From: JBBROS01 sp965260935
GTDB lineage: Bacteria > Pseudomonadota > Alphaproteobacteria > Acetobacterales > Acetobacteraceae
Direction: 5' to 3'
NCBI GenBank assembly: GCA_965260935.1
Contig: OZ253374.1
Coordinates: 2,294,001 to 2,358,000 of the forward strand
DNA: 64,000 nt
A model generated the notes under the pieces. That model saw nothing but the letters and a program-made list of their open reading frames with translations. It was not told the origin of the DNA and searched no databases. Each line of letters starts with the position of its first letter. Position 1 is the stretch's first letter. Positions 15,966 through 24,954 of this stretch are shown piece by piece. The translations under genes and the position numbers were made by a program.

Positions 15966-17549
15966 ATGCCTAATGGAGGCTCATTTCCGGTCGGCGAGCA
16001 TTATGAAGAAGACGTGGAGCGTCCGCGCGCGTCAACCAGCCAGGCCGAGGCCCATCCCGGTTCGGCTGCGCGCCAGTTCGAGGCCTTTCCGCCCATCAGC
16101 CTCGCGGCCTTACGGGAGACTTGCCGCGATCTGGTGAACGCGTTCGCATCGGGCGCCAAGCGTGTCGCTTTGGTCGGCCCGCCCGGGTTCGGAAAAACAT
16201 ACGCGCTGGATGTCTTCTCTCGCGCCGTTTCGTCATCGGGTCAGGCTCGAATCCGGATCGCGTCACAGCCGCGTGCCGAGGATGCCGTGCTTGATCTCGT
16301 CGACGCCGTGGACGACGCCGGGCTGCGCGCGGTCGCCTCCCAACCGCTATCCGGCAAGCAGCTCATCGCGATCCGGCCGCAAGCCTTGCCCATACTCAGG
16401 ACCCTTATGCCCGAGGCAGTGGTCGTGACGATGCGGCCCATCGGCGCTCGCGATGTCCGCGCCATGTTGGAGGAACGGCGCAAGCAGCTCCGGCTTCCGA
16501 GCGGGGTTCTGACCTTCAAGGCGCTGGCCTTGCTGGAAAGGCTTTGCGAAGGCAATCCGGGCACGCTTGATAAGCTGATGAGCCGCTCGATCCGCATCGC
16601 CCGGGCGGCGAACGTGGGACGCGTCACCGCGCAGCACGTGGATCTTGCGGCCGCGGAGCTGGCCGCCGAAGCCCAGGCCGCCGCCGCGCCGCCGCCGCCC
16701 GTTGATCCGGCTGCCCGGCAGCCAACGTGGGAGCCTGTGCCGGACAACGTCATCGTGTTCCGCCCGGCGCTTGTTGCAAAATCCGGTCCGGACAGTGCCG
16801 AGACTGACGCCGTCGCGCTTGCCTCCGTCAAGGCCGATTCGACGCCGCTTCCAGGAGCCGCGCCCGTGCGGCCGCTTTCGGTGCCGCCGCCGCCTGTTGC
16901 GCCGCCCCCCGAACATCGTCCCGCTTTCGCCGCATCGGCGGCGTCGGCATGGGACCGCCTGCGGCAACCGTTGCCGTCGCAAGCGCCGGGACAAGCCGCC
17001 AAGCGCTTCGACAGCCAAGCCTTGCGGCGCAACGCTGTCCTGGTCGGCGTGCCATTCCTTGCCGCAGTCGCCATCTGCGTCGGCTATGCCGTGACATGGA
17101 CCGGGTCCGACGTCCCGGATCAGGTTAAGCCTTTTTCTGACCGGATTGCCGCTGCAACCCCGCCCCCCGTCGCGCCGAACGTTGCGGCAGGCAAGCCGGA
17201 TGAGGTCGAGCTGCAATTCGATGACGCCAAGCAGCCGGCTATCCCACCCAGGCCCCAGCCCGGGCCGCCGCCGGCACAAGCGGAGCGCAAGCCGGCAGCG
17301 CCCCAAACCCAGCTCGCGTCAAAGATGGTCCCGTCGCTACCCACCCCTGGCCTGGACACTAACCCGGAGCATCAGGCAAAGGCGGCTCATTTGCTCGATC
17401 TCGGGAAAGCGATGCTGTCAATTGGTCAGACGAACGATGCGCGGGCCATGCTCGTTGCGTCGGCAGAGCTTGGCAGCGCCGAGGCCGCGGACTTGATCGC
17501 CGCCCGGTTCTCATCCGGCCCCGACAAGTCGGCCCCGAACACGCCGTAA
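15966..17549 (+). CDS. Membrane-anchored AAA ATPase, ExeA-like, proline-rich
   Basis: A 527-residue protein. The N-terminal AAA/ExeA-type ATPase domain (about residues 45-240) has Walker A GPPGFGKTYALDV (residues 71-83) and a C-terminal winged-helix part (GNPGTLDKLMSRSIRIA). A proline- and alanine-rich linker follows (about 235-345). One membrane helix (NAVLVGVPFLAAVAICVGYA, about 358-377) and a periplasmic part complete it: a second Pro-rich segment and a short TPR/Sel1-like helical repeat (AKAAHLLDLGKAMLSIG...) at the end. ExeA-type ATPases act in secretion or envelope assembly, but no partner is nearby. It sits alone between a tRNA graveyard and a transposase remnant, suggesting an acquired segment. 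Confidence 0.7.
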   Translation: MPNGGSFPVGEHYEEDVERPRASTSQAEAHPGSAARQFEAFPPISLAALRETCRDLVNAFASGAKRVALVGPPGFGKTYALDVFSRAVSSSGQARIRIASQPRAEDAVLDLVDAVDDAGLRAVASQPLSGKQLIAIRPQALPILRTLMPEAVVVTMRPIGARDVRAMLEERRKQLRLPSGVLTFKALALLERLCEGNPGTLDKLMSRSIRIARAANVGRVTAQHVDLAAAELAAEAQAAAAPPPPVDPAARQPTWEPVPDNVIVFRPALVAKSGPDSAETDAVALASVKADSTPLPGAAPVRPLSVPPPPVAPPPEHRPAFAASAASAWDRLRQPLPSQAPGQAAKRFDSQALRRNAVLVGVPFLAAVAICVGYAVTWTGSDVPDQVKPFSDRIAAATPPPVAPNVAAGKPDEVELQFDDAKQPAIPPRPQPGPPPAQAERKPAAPQTQLASKMVPSLPTPGLDTNPEHQAKAAHLLDLGKAMLSIGQTNDARAMLVASAELGSAEAADLIAARFSSGPDKSAPNTP

Positions 17550-18139
17550 GCTGGGCAGTCGATATGGCTGTTTGATACCGACTGGAATAATCCTGTTCTC
17601 GTGGATCGTTTGCGAGCCTTGATCCCGAACCGACCGGCCGGCCCCCTCCTGCTATTCGGCCATGCTCCTGAAGATTCACCTACACGGCTACTTAAACCGC
17701 ATCCAGTCGAGCCGACGCCTTGAACGTGAAAGCCAGCGTAACGTCGAGCTAATGTGGCTGGCCGGCCGTCTCAGGCCGGGCTTCAAGACGATCACCGACT
17801 TCCGCCGCGGCAACGGCGCCGCGTTCTCATAGTCCGGGCGCTTGCGGCCAATTCGCGCGCACTGCTGGACGAGCCGACGAGCGCGCGCGCCGACTTTGCT
17901 GCACCATTTGCAAGTGCGGGAGCTGCTGCGGAGCGTTACGGCCCGGCGCGACCTGACGACGAGCGCGGTGCTTGCACGGCTTGAACGCGGCGGCGCGCGT
18001 CGCCGGCTGCATCGCGGTGACACGGGCCGGATGACTGATCGGCATCGGGCGTCCAGCCGAGGTGCCGACAGCGCCCGTGCTCGGCAGGCATTCGGCGTGC
18101 AGGCGTTCGTGCTGCCCGGGCCGGACAGCTATCTCGCGA
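17550..18139. other. Gap between AAA ATPase and metF
   Basis: 590 bp without an intact gene. It contains the transposase fragment at 17662-17832. After that fragment the sequence has weak resemblance to continued transposase reading frames with several frame changes; I see no other feature. Confidence 0.5.
17662..17832 (+). pseudogene. IS1182-type transposase fragment
   Basis: 57 residues from ATG 17662 read LLKIHLHGYLNRIQSSRRLE and MWLAGRLRPGFKTITDFRRG, the highly conserved N-terminal region of IS1182-family DDE transposases. A stop at 17830 interrupts the frame and the catalytic core is not recognisable downstream. It is a dead remnant; no terminal repeats were found. Confidence 0.75.
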
Positions 18140-19132
18140 TTATTCCCCTACGGACGCTGGCGTTTGGACGGCAGACGCCTTCCGCGGCCTCACGCCCAGC
18201 AGGTGCGCGATCGCGTAGGTCAGATCCGGGCGGTTGAGCGTGTAGAAGTGGAACTCGTCGACGCCGTTGGCCTGCAGGAGTCGCACCTGCTCGGCGGCGA
18301 CGATGGCGGCGATCATGCGGCGCAGCTCCGGGTCCTGCTCGGTGCCTTCGAACAGCGGTCCCATCCATTCGGGGACGGTTGCGCCGCACATGGCGCTGAA
18401 CTTGGCGGCCTGGGCGTAGTTGGAGACCGGGAGGATGCCCGGCACGATCGGGGCGGTGATGCCGGCGGCCAGCGCGCGGTCGAGAAAGCGAAGGAACACG
18501 GTGCCGTCGAAGAAGTATTGCGTGATGGCGCGGGTGGCGCCGGCGTCGAGCTTGCGCTTCAGGTTGTCGATGTCGTGGTCGGGGCCGAGTGCGGTGGGAT
18601 GGATCTCGGGATAGGCGGCGACGGAGATCTCGAACGGAGCGATTTTCTGCAACCCGGCCACCAAGTCGGCGGCGTAGGCGTAGCCGTCCGGATGGGCGGC
18701 GTAGTCCTGCCCGCCCGGCATGTCGCCGCGCAGGGCGACGATGTGCCGCACGCCGGCCTCCCAATATTGGCGGGCGACCTGGTCGACCTGCTCCCTGGGC
18801 GCGCCGACGCAGGTCAGGTGGGCGGCGGGGGTAAGGGACGTTTCGCGGACGATGCGGGCGACGGTCGCGTGGGTGCGGTCCTGGGTGCTGCCGCCTGCGC
18901 CGTAGGTGACGCTGACGAAGCGGGGAGCGAGCGGTTCGAGGCGCTGGATGCAGGCCCAGAGCGACGTCTCGGACGCTTCGTTCCGAGGCGGAGAGAACTC
19001 GAAGGAGAGCGCGGGCGGGGCCATGGCGGCGGCGCGCGGGGGCAGGCCGTCGAAGCGGGGGCCAGTGAGCCAGCGTTCGAGGGTGGCGCTCGGGGGTTGC
19101 GCCTGGGGGCGTTGAGGATTGACTTCGTTCAT
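18140..19132 (-). CDS. metF: Methylenetetrahydrofolate reductase
   Basis: A flavoenzyme reducing 5,10-methylene-THF to 5-methyl-THF for methionine synthesis. The 330-residue protein shows the TIM-barrel motifs: LSFEFSPPRNEASE near the start with the catalytic Glu, FVSVTYGAGGSTQDRTH, AAHLTCVGAPREQVDQ, VALRGDMPG, ITQYFFDG and VPGILPVSNY. I chose the ATG at 19132 (MNEVNPQ); the in-frame upstream extension to 19201 is Arg-rich and unlike the family. It is transcribed divergently from mlaA. Confidence 0.95.
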   Translation of the reverse strand: MNEVNPQRPQAQPPSATLERWLTGPRFDGLPPRAAAMAPPALSFEFSPPRNEASETSLWACIQRLEPLAPRFVSVTYGAGGSTQDRTHATVARIVRETSLTPAAHLTCVGAPREQVDQVARQYWEAGVRHIVALRGDMPGGQDYAAHPDGYAYAADLVAGLQKIAPFEISVAAYPEIHPTALGPDHDIDNLKRKLDAGATRAITQYFFDGTVFLRFLDRALAAGITAPIVPGILPVSNYAQAAKFSAMCGATVPEWMGPLFEGTEQDPELRRMIAAIVAAEQVRLLQANGVDEFHFYTLNRPDLTYAIAHLLGVRPRKASAVQTPASVGE

Positions 19133-19295
19133 GGCGTGCAGCCTATAGTTCGACACAGTGCGTCTGCGAAGGGAAACGACACGGCGATTTGATCGTGCCA
19201 CGTTGCAAGCGTTTCGGATAGTATAACGACTTCGCTTGGCGGCGTCACATGCGCGCGTCTGAGGCTGCGGCCTCCTTATCAGTCAGGACTATTCC

Positions 19296-20069
19296 ATGCG
19301 GCTTGCAGTGTCTCGGATGATCTTCACCATGCCGGTTGCCGCGTTGGGGCTCGCGCTTGCGGGCTGCGCGACGCCGCCGCCGGCGAGCGACCAGGCGGCA
19401 CTGCAGGATTACCAGCAGACCAACGATCCGCTGGAGCCGACCAACCGGTTCTTCTACCGGGTCAACAACACGCTGGACAAATACGCGCTGAAGCCGGTGG
19501 CGACCGCATACAAGAACAACGTGCCGGACGGCGTGCGGCGGCCGATCCATAATTTCCTGGTCAATGCGGCGACCCCGGTCGTGTTCGCGAACAACGTGTT
19601 GCAGGCCAAGCCGCGGATGGCCGGGAACTCGATGATGCGGTTCCTCATCAACACGACGGCCGGCGGCGCCGGGCTGTTCGACGTGGCGACCGATTGGGGG
19701 TATCCGGCCAACACCACCGATTTCGGCGTGACGCTGGCGCTTTGGGGCGTCGATGCCGGGCCGTTCCTGTTCCTGCCGGTCTTGGGTCCGAGCAACCCTC
19801 GGGACGCGACCGGGTTTGCCGGGGACGTCGCGCTCAGCCCCTTCACATGGGCCACGTTCGGCGGCGACACGGCGTTTCAGGTATCAAAGGGGGCTGCCGG
19901 CGTGGTTGATACGCGGGCGCGGCTGCTGGACGTGACGAACAACATCGATCAAACGGCGCTGGACCCGTATGCGACGTATCGAAGCCTATACAAGCAGAAC
20001 CGGGAATCGCAGATCGAGACGACATCGAAGGGCTTGCCGCGGACGGTGCCGGCCTGGTTCTCCCATTGA
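19296..20069 (+). CDS. mlaA: MlaA/VacJ family outer-membrane lipoprotein
   Basis: The outer-membrane part of the Mla system that removes misplaced phospholipids. The 257-residue protein has a lipoprotein signal (ALAGC, Cys24). The VacJ domain follows: DPLEPTNRFFYRVNNTLDK, KPVATAYKNNVPDGVRR, TTAGGAGLFDVATDWG, DFGVTLALWGVDAGPFLFLP, and GPSNPRDATG. It is followed 75 bp later by an MlaC-like gene on the same strand; the MlaFEDB inner-membrane genes are not in the window. Confidence 0.93.
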   Translation: MRLAVSRMIFTMPVAALGLALAGCATPPPASDQAALQDYQQTNDPLEPTNRFFYRVNNTLDKYALKPVATAYKNNVPDGVRRPIHNFLVNAATPVVFANNVLQAKPRMAGNSMMRFLINTTAGGAGLFDVATDWGYPANTTDFGVTLALWGVDAGPFLFLPVLGPSNPRDATGFAGDVALSPFTWATFGGDTAFQVSKGAAGVVDTRARLLDVTNNIDQTALDPYATYRSLYKQNRESQIETTSKGLPRTVPAWFSH

Positions 20070-20144
20070 GGCGGCTCGAGGCGGACACCATAGTCTCGCA
20101 GCCGGCGTCGCGCCGGACCCATCATTCAAGGACAACGTTTGACG

Positions 20145-20762
20145 ATGAGCATGACACGACGGCACTTGCTGATTTGCGCTACGGCGGCTGGCGCCTTGTT
20201 TGCCGGCGGACGCCATGCCTGGGCCCAGGGGGGCGGGCTGAGCGAGCAGGAGGCGACCAACTTCATCGTGAAGCTGGGCAAGGAACTCGTTCGGATCATT
20301 GACGGGCCTGGCTCTTACGACGAGAAAAAAAAGAAGCTTGCACCGGTGATCGAGGACGCGGTCGATGTAAAAGGCATTGCCTTGTTCTGCCTCGGCCGCT
20401 TTCGTCGGACTGCATCGCCGCAGCAGCTTGACGAGTACGTTAAGCTATTCAATCAGGTGCTGCTGAACAACGTATTTGGCAAGCTTGGAGAGTTCCAGGG
20501 CGTCACGTTCAACACGACGCGGACCACGCCTGGAGATGGCGGAATGGTCGTGGGCACGTTGATCAAGCGCCCGAACGAGCAAGCGAACAACGCGCAATGG
20601 GTGGTGAAGGACGTCGGTGGGCAACCGAAGATCATTGACTTGAAAGCTGAGGGTACCAGTCTGAAGATTACGCAGCGATCCGATTACGAATCATACATGC
20701 AGCGCAACGGGGGCAATGTCTCGGCTTTGCTTACCGCCATTAAAGGTCAGTTGTCCCGCTGA
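20145..20762 (+). CDS. mlaC: MlaC/Ttg2D family periplasmic phospholipid-binding protein
   Basis: A 205-residue secreted protein. The signal peptide has twin arginine (TRRHLLICATAAGALFAGG) and ends near HAWAQ. The mature part matches the MlaC/toluene-tolerance family (DYESYMQRNGGNVSALLTAI, FKQ-like helices LDEYVKLFNQVLLNN, KIIDLKAEGTSLKITQRSDY). It shuttles phospholipid between MlaA and the inner-membrane MlaFEDB complex. I prefer the ATG at 20145; a TTG at 20139 is in frame. A strong hairpin follows at 20773. Confidence 0.9.
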   Translation: MSMTRRHLLICATAAGALFAGGRHAWAQGGGLSEQEATNFIVKLGKELVRIIDGPGSYDEKKKKLAPVIEDAVDVKGIALFCLGRFRRTASPQQLDEYVKLFNQVLLNNVFGKLGEFQGVTFNTTRTTPGDGGMVVGTLIKRPNEQANNAQWVVKDVGGQPKIIDLKAEGTSLKITQRSDYESYMQRNGGNVSALLTAIKGQLSR

Positions 20763-20772
20763 CGTTTACCGG

Positions 20773-20803
20773 CTGCTCCCGGCCGAAGACGGGCCGGGAG
20801 CAG
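20773..20803. terminator. Bidirectional terminator hairpin between mlaC and binding-protein gene
   Basis: A perfect 12-bp stem (ctgctcccggcc at 20773-20784, ggccgggagcag at 20792-20803) with a 7-nt loop lies in the 57-bp gap between convergent genes. It lacks a long T-run but its strength and position fit a shared terminator. Confidence 0.65.
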
Positions 20804-20819
20804 GGTGCAAGCGGCTCTG

Positions 20820-21764
20820 CTACTTGGCTGTGCTCTTGAAGGCTGCGTCGGCAGGCTTGCCGTCGAACGTGGTGACGCCTGCAAGCCAGCTGGCGACCGG
20901 AGCGGGGTTTTGTTTGATCCACTGTGTCGCCATTTTCTCCGGATCTTCGTGCTTGACTAGGATTTTACCCATCCAAGCGTTCTCTTTTTCAAGATCAAAT
21001 TTGAGATTTTGCAGCAACTTATAGACGTTTGGACAATCGTTTTCGTAGCCGGCGCGAGTAAGGGTGTAGATGGTCGCGCCGCCGTAGTTCGGCCCGAAGC
21101 TGTCATCTCCGCCAGTCAGGTACTTGATAGAGAATTCGGTGTTCATCGGATGCGGTTCCCAGGCCAGGAACACGACTGGCTGCTTGTTCCGCACGGCGCG
21201 GCTGACCTCGGCCAGCATACCCTGTTCGCTCGATGCGACCAGGCTGAACTTGCCGAGGTCGTCCTTGTTCTCCTTGATCAAGTCGAGCACGTGCTGGTTG
21301 CCCTCGTTTCCAGGCTCGATCCCGTAGATTTTGTCGTGCAACGGCTTGGCGAACTTGTGGATGTCGCCGAAAGATTTGAGCCCGGCATCGTAAGCGTAGG
21401 TCGGGGTCGCCAAGGTATATTTGGCGCCTTCCAAGTTAACGCCGACAACGTTGATCGACTTATCCTCAACCAGAGGGGCCCGCAGCTCTTTCTGCGCCGG
21501 CATCCAGTTGCCCAGGAACACGTCGATATTGTTGTTTTTGAGTGAGAGGAACGTCACCGGAACCGAAAGGATCGTTGTCTTTGGCGTGTAGCCGATCGAT
21601 TTCAGAATGGCGCTGGTCACGGCGGTGGTGGCGGTGATGTCGGTCCAGCCAACGTCCGAGAACCGCACCGTTTTGCATGAGGCAGGCTCGGCCGCCACGG
21701 CAGTCCGGGCGAAGGGTGCGAGCAAGGCGGCGGCGGCAACGGTGCAGAGCAGTTTCCTGGTCAT
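20820..21764 (-). CDS. Choline/glycine-betaine ABC transporter substrate-binding protein
   Basis: A 314-residue periplasmic protein of the OpuAC/ChoX type. It has a signal peptide (KLLCTVAAAALLAPFARTAVA), then VRFSDVGWTDITATTA, LKSIGYTPKTTIL, DVFLGNWMPAQ and VVFLAWEPHPMN, which are typical of ChoX-like proteins that bind choline or betaine. The chosen start ATG 21764 has a good ribosome site (ggagg). The frame stays open upstream to an ATG at 21881 that directly follows the OmpA stop and encodes a short hydrophobic stretch; I consider that extension non-native. No permease or ATPase gene is adjacent, so it is an orphan here. Confidence 0.88.
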   Translation of the reverse strand: MTRKLLCTVAAAALLAPFARTAVAAEPASCKTVRFSDVGWTDITATTAVTSAILKSIGYTPKTTILSVPVTFLSLKNNNIDVFLGNWMPAQKELRAPLVEDKSINVVGVNLEGAKYTLATPTYAYDAGLKSFGDIHKFAKPLHDKIYGIEPGNEGNQHVLDLIKENKDDLGKFSLVASSEQGMLAEVSRAVRNKQPVVFLAWEPHPMNTEFSIKYLTGGDDSFGPNYGGATIYTLTRAGYENDCPNVYKLLQNLKFDLEKENAWMGKILVKHEDPEKMATQWIKQNPAPVASWLAGVTTFDGKPADAAFKSTAK

Positions 21765-21881
21765 TAAACGAACCTCCATTGATTGGACCATGCAGGCCAT
21801 GCCCTTCAGGCACGGCCAGGCATGATACATCACCGCCAATACCAGGATCCCGGCGAGCGCCAGTCTGGTCCCATGAAACAT

Positions 21882-22331
21882 TTAACGCCAGGTCACAACC
21901 GCTGTTTTGCCCGGCTGTTCGCCCGGGGTGCGCTGCGACTCGCCGTCGGCGACGATTTGAAGGCGGTTGACCGGGAGGCCCCGGTCGACAAGTCCCTGCT
22001 GCACGGACCGGGCGCGCTGGGCCGAGAGGATCAGGTTCGGATACTCCTGACCGGTTTTGTCGGCGTGCCCGGTGACGGTCATGATTTCCGGCCTGGCGTC
22101 GCGGTAAAGCCGGGCGGCGTCGTCGAGCTGCGATTGCGCAGTTGGCGACAAGGTGGCCGAACCGTCGTTGAACTCGATGACCAACGATTCCGCGGACGGC
22201 TTGGCGGCGGCCTGAGCAACCGGCGGCGGCGGCGGCGCAGCGGCCTGCTGGGGAGGCGGCGGCGGCTTCGGGGTGGCGCAGGCAGCTAGGCCGGCGAGGC
22301 AGACGATGGATATGACAGGACTGAATTTCAT
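21882..22331 (-). CDS. OmpA-family peptidoglycan-binding lipoprotein
   Basis: A 149-residue lipoprotein with signal and lipobox (LAGLAAC, Cys18), a proline/alanine-rich spacer (residues about 20-45) and a C-terminal OmpA domain. Conserved residues are VIEFNDGSATLSP, VTGHADKTGQEYPNLILSAQ and RARSVQQGLVDRG. It would tether the envelope to peptidoglycan from the outer membrane. It precedes the binding-protein gene in the same direction with about 117 bp between its stop and that gene's start. Confidence 0.85.
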   Translation of the reverse strand: MKFSPVISIVCLAGLAACATPKPPPPPQQAAAPPPPPVAQAAAKPSAESLVIEFNDGSATLSPTAQSQLDDAARLYRDARPEIMTVTGHADKTGQEYPNLILSAQRARSVQQGLVDRGLPVNRLQIVADGESQRTPGEQPGKTAVVTWR

Positions 22332-22445
22332 GCAGGGTCTCCCAAAAACGTTCTTGAACGATTGTATGCAAATTTGGTTGCAACCTCGAACTTTTTATCC
22401 CGTGCCTTATATTTTCAGCAGCCGCAGTAGGGTCGCGAGCCGACA

Positions 22446-23378
22446 ATGATGAAGCCTGCCCTCTTGTCCTTGATGTTGCTTGCCTTCGCTGCATTCGATG
22501 CGAGCGCTGACGAGGTGGCGGGCGATGCGGCTTTTGTCCGGGGGGATTACAGGACCGCGCTTGCACAATGGCAGCGGCTCGCCGAGGCCGGGGAGGCTTC
22601 GGCCATGCTCGGCATTGGCACGCTGTACGACACTGGGCACGGCGTGCCGCAAAATTTTTCGGCCGCCCTGGACTGGTACCGGCGCGCCGCGGACGCGGGG
22701 AGCGCCAGCGGGGCATTCAATGTGGGCGTCATGTATGACAACGGGCGCGGCACGCCGGTGGACCGGGCGGAGGCGGTCCGATGGTTCCATATTGCAGCGG
22801 ACCGAGGGTTTGGCCGGGCTGCGTATAATCTGGGATTGATTTATCGCGAAGGAGACGGCGTGCCGCAGGACCCCGACGCCGCGGTCCGTTATTTCCGGCT
22901 GGCCGACAAGTATGGCATCGCCGCGGCGAGAAGGAGCCTGGCAGCGCTTGGCGCTCCCTTGCCCCCGCTTGCGCCGCCGCCGGCGCCGTCCGGAACGCCG
23001 GCCCCGGCGCCGAAACCAAGCCCGGACCGGGCGGAGGCAGGGCGCGCTGGCATCGCGGAGTTCCAGCGGGCCGCGCTGGAGCGGTCGGACGTGCCGACCG
23101 CCGCCGGCGAGGCGTTCGCGAACAACATCGCGACTTTCAAGGAACGTGCCGACAGCGGCAACAACGTGGCGCAATACGACATGGGCTGGGCTTACCAATA
23201 CGGGCTTGGCGTCGATACGGACCCGGCCAGGGCCTACGTTTATTATCTTCGGGCGGCGGTATCGGGGGCGCCGAACATTCATGAGGCGGCGTTGAAGGGC
23301 GCGTCCGAGGTGAGCAAGAGCATGACGGCCGGGCAGCACGAGGCGGCACGGACGATGCTGTTGGAAGGTTTGCCCTAA
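22446..23378 (+). CDS. Secreted Sel1-repeat protein
   Basis: A 310-residue protein with a cleavable signal peptide (LLSLMLLAFAAFDASA). At least four Sel1-like repeats follow: GEASAMLGIGTLYDTGHGVP, then SGAFNVGVMYDNGRGTPVDR, GRAAYNLGLIYREGDGVPQD and, after a proline-rich linker near residues 175-195, NVAQYDMGWAYQYGLGVDTD. Sel1 solenoids mediate protein-protein contacts, often in the periplasm; no specific partner is indicated. It is transcribed divergently from the OmpA lipoprotein. Confidence 0.85.
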   Translation: MMKPALLSLMLLAFAAFDASADEVAGDAAFVRGDYRTALAQWQRLAEAGEASAMLGIGTLYDTGHGVPQNFSAALDWYRRAADAGSASGAFNVGVMYDNGRGTPVDRAEAVRWFHIAADRGFGRAAYNLGLIYREGDGVPQDPDAAVRYFRLADKYGIAAARRSLAALGAPLPPLAPPPAPSGTPAPAPKPSPDRAEAGRAGIAEFQRAALERSDVPTAAGEAFANNIATFKERADSGNNVAQYDMGWAYQYGLGVDTDPARAYVYYLRAAVSGAPNIHEAALKGASEVSKSMTAGQHEAARTMLLEGLP

Positions 23379-23653
23379 CTGTGGGTCTTGCCCGACAACG
23401 GCCGCCACGATTAGCGGTGACGAACAAGCGTCAGTACCAGCTTCCCCAGGGCTATCGCATTTGGCCGAGGACGGTTCCGGCAAAGTCGTCGGACCATCCG
23501 GACCGTCCGCGCTTGCCTATGCGGTAGAAAAGCCGGGCGTCCGGGGCCGTGCTCGAACGACTCTTTTCCGGAATTCACATCCATCGCAGCGAGTTGCCCT
23601 GGTGCATAACACCCGGCAAAGACATCGTGCGTAGACCGGAAGGGCAGAGCCTC

Positions 23654-24802
23654 ATGCCAGATCGAGAGCAGTGGGAGAAACGCCAGAAGGCGCTGGCCGA
23701 GTTCGGGGAGTTCGCGCTGCGCAGCGAGAAACTCGACGATATCCTGCACCGGGCATGCGAGCTTGTCGGAGAAGCGCTGGGAACGGACATCTCCAAGGTC
23801 CTGGAGATCGATCACGGGAAAGGGGACCTGCTCGTGAAAGCCGGGATCGGCTGGCCCCCCGGCATCGTCGGCCGGCAGCGCCTGTCGATGAACGAACGGT
23901 CGTCCGAAGCCTACTCGATCGCCGAGGGCGTCCCCGTTTTCACGCGGGACATCGGCAAGGAGGCCCGCTTCGACTTCCCGGACTTCATGAAGGAGGCGGG
24001 CATCACCGCCATCGTGAACGTGCCGATTTTCCTGCCCGGCACGGAGAAGAAGGCCTACGGACTGCTTGAGGTGGACAGCCGCGAGTCGCGCGAGTTCGGG
24101 GAGGGGGACCAGGAGTTCCTTCTGACCTACGCGACCATCCTGGGACCGGTCATCGACCGCCTTCACAAGGTCCACGACCTCCGGGCCGCGCTCGACGCGA
24201 ACCGACATCTGCTGCAGGAAGTACAGCACCGCATCAAGAACCATATCGGGGTCATAACCTCTCTCGTGCAGATGCGGCGCCGGGAGGCGAAATCCGAAGA
24301 GGCGCGGCAGGAGCTGGCCGCCATCGGCGAGCGGATCGAGACGCTGCGCTTGGTGCACGAACAGCTTTACGCGGCGGGAATAGTTCAGCGTCTTCCCGCA
24401 CGGGCCTACCTCGCCCGGCTCGCCGGGAACCTGTGCCGCATGTACGAGAGCGAGTCCGGCCCGGTGCGGCTGGACCTCGCCATCGGGGATGTCGAGTTCA
24501 GGTCGGACGCGGCGGTTCCGCTCGGGCTTATCTTGAACGAGTTCGTCACCAACAGCCTCAAATACGCCTTCGACGGACGGGGCGGCGTCATTGCCATCGG
24601 CGTTGAACCGCTGGCGCAAGGCTGCGTTCGCGTGCGCCTTTCTGACAACGGCAAGGGATTGCCGGCCAAGCCCCGCCCCTCGGCGCCCGGCTCCGGCACC
24701 GGGATGAAGCTAATGGAGGGCCTGGCACGCCAGCTCGGCGCCGAGCTGGCTTGGTCCTTTACGGGAGGGACGGCGATCTGCATCGAGTTCGCCCTTAACT
24801 GA
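23654..24802 (+). CDS. GAF-domain sensor histidine kinase (HisKA_2/HWE type)
   Basis: A 382-residue soluble kinase. The GAF domain (about residues 10-160) binds an unknown signal. A HisKA_2 phosphoacceptor follows, with the phosphorylated His in LLQEVQHRIKNHIGVITSLV, then an HATPase domain with N box NEFVTNSLKYAF, G1 LSDNGKGLP and G2 GSGTGMKLMEGLA. It has no membrane helix. The ATG at 23654 is chosen because the GAF-type start (DREQWEKRQKALAEFGEF) follows directly; an in-frame GTG at 23549 would add 35 residues. No response regulator is adjacent, which is common for this kinase class in alphaproteobacteria. Confidence 0.9.
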   Translation: MPDREQWEKRQKALAEFGEFALRSEKLDDILHRACELVGEALGTDISKVLEIDHGKGDLLVKAGIGWPPGIVGRQRLSMNERSSEAYSIAEGVPVFTRDIGKEARFDFPDFMKEAGITAIVNVPIFLPGTEKKAYGLLEVDSRESREFGEGDQEFLLTYATILGPVIDRLHKVHDLRAALDANRHLLQEVQHRIKNHIGVITSLVQMRRREAKSEEARQELAAIGERIETLRLVHEQLYAAGIVQRLPARAYLARLAGNLCRMYESESGPVRLDLAIGDVEFRSDAAVPLGLILNEFVTNSLKYAFDGRGGVIAIGVEPLAQGCVRVRLSDNGKGLPAKPRPSAPGSGTGMKLMEGLARQLGAELAWSFTGGTAICIEFALN

Positions 24803-24954
24803 GGCGGCGCACGTTGCGCGGGTCCGTCGCGCCCTGATGGGCCTGCTCCGGGTGCGTTCGGCCAAGCTGCGATTATTATGATCCGTTCAGGGTCATTGCG
24901 AGCCGGTTGACCTCGGGGCCGCCCCCGCGCTGTTGTAGGCGGCGGAGGACGGGA

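Noticed and set aside
19133..19295. Possible SAM or SAH riboswitch upstream of metF
   Set aside because: I looked for the conserved cores of known SAM/SAH classes and did not find a convincing match.
21765..21881. In-frame N-terminal extension of the choline-binding protein
   Set aside because: The native signal peptide starts at 21764 with a good ribosome site; the extension would bury it.
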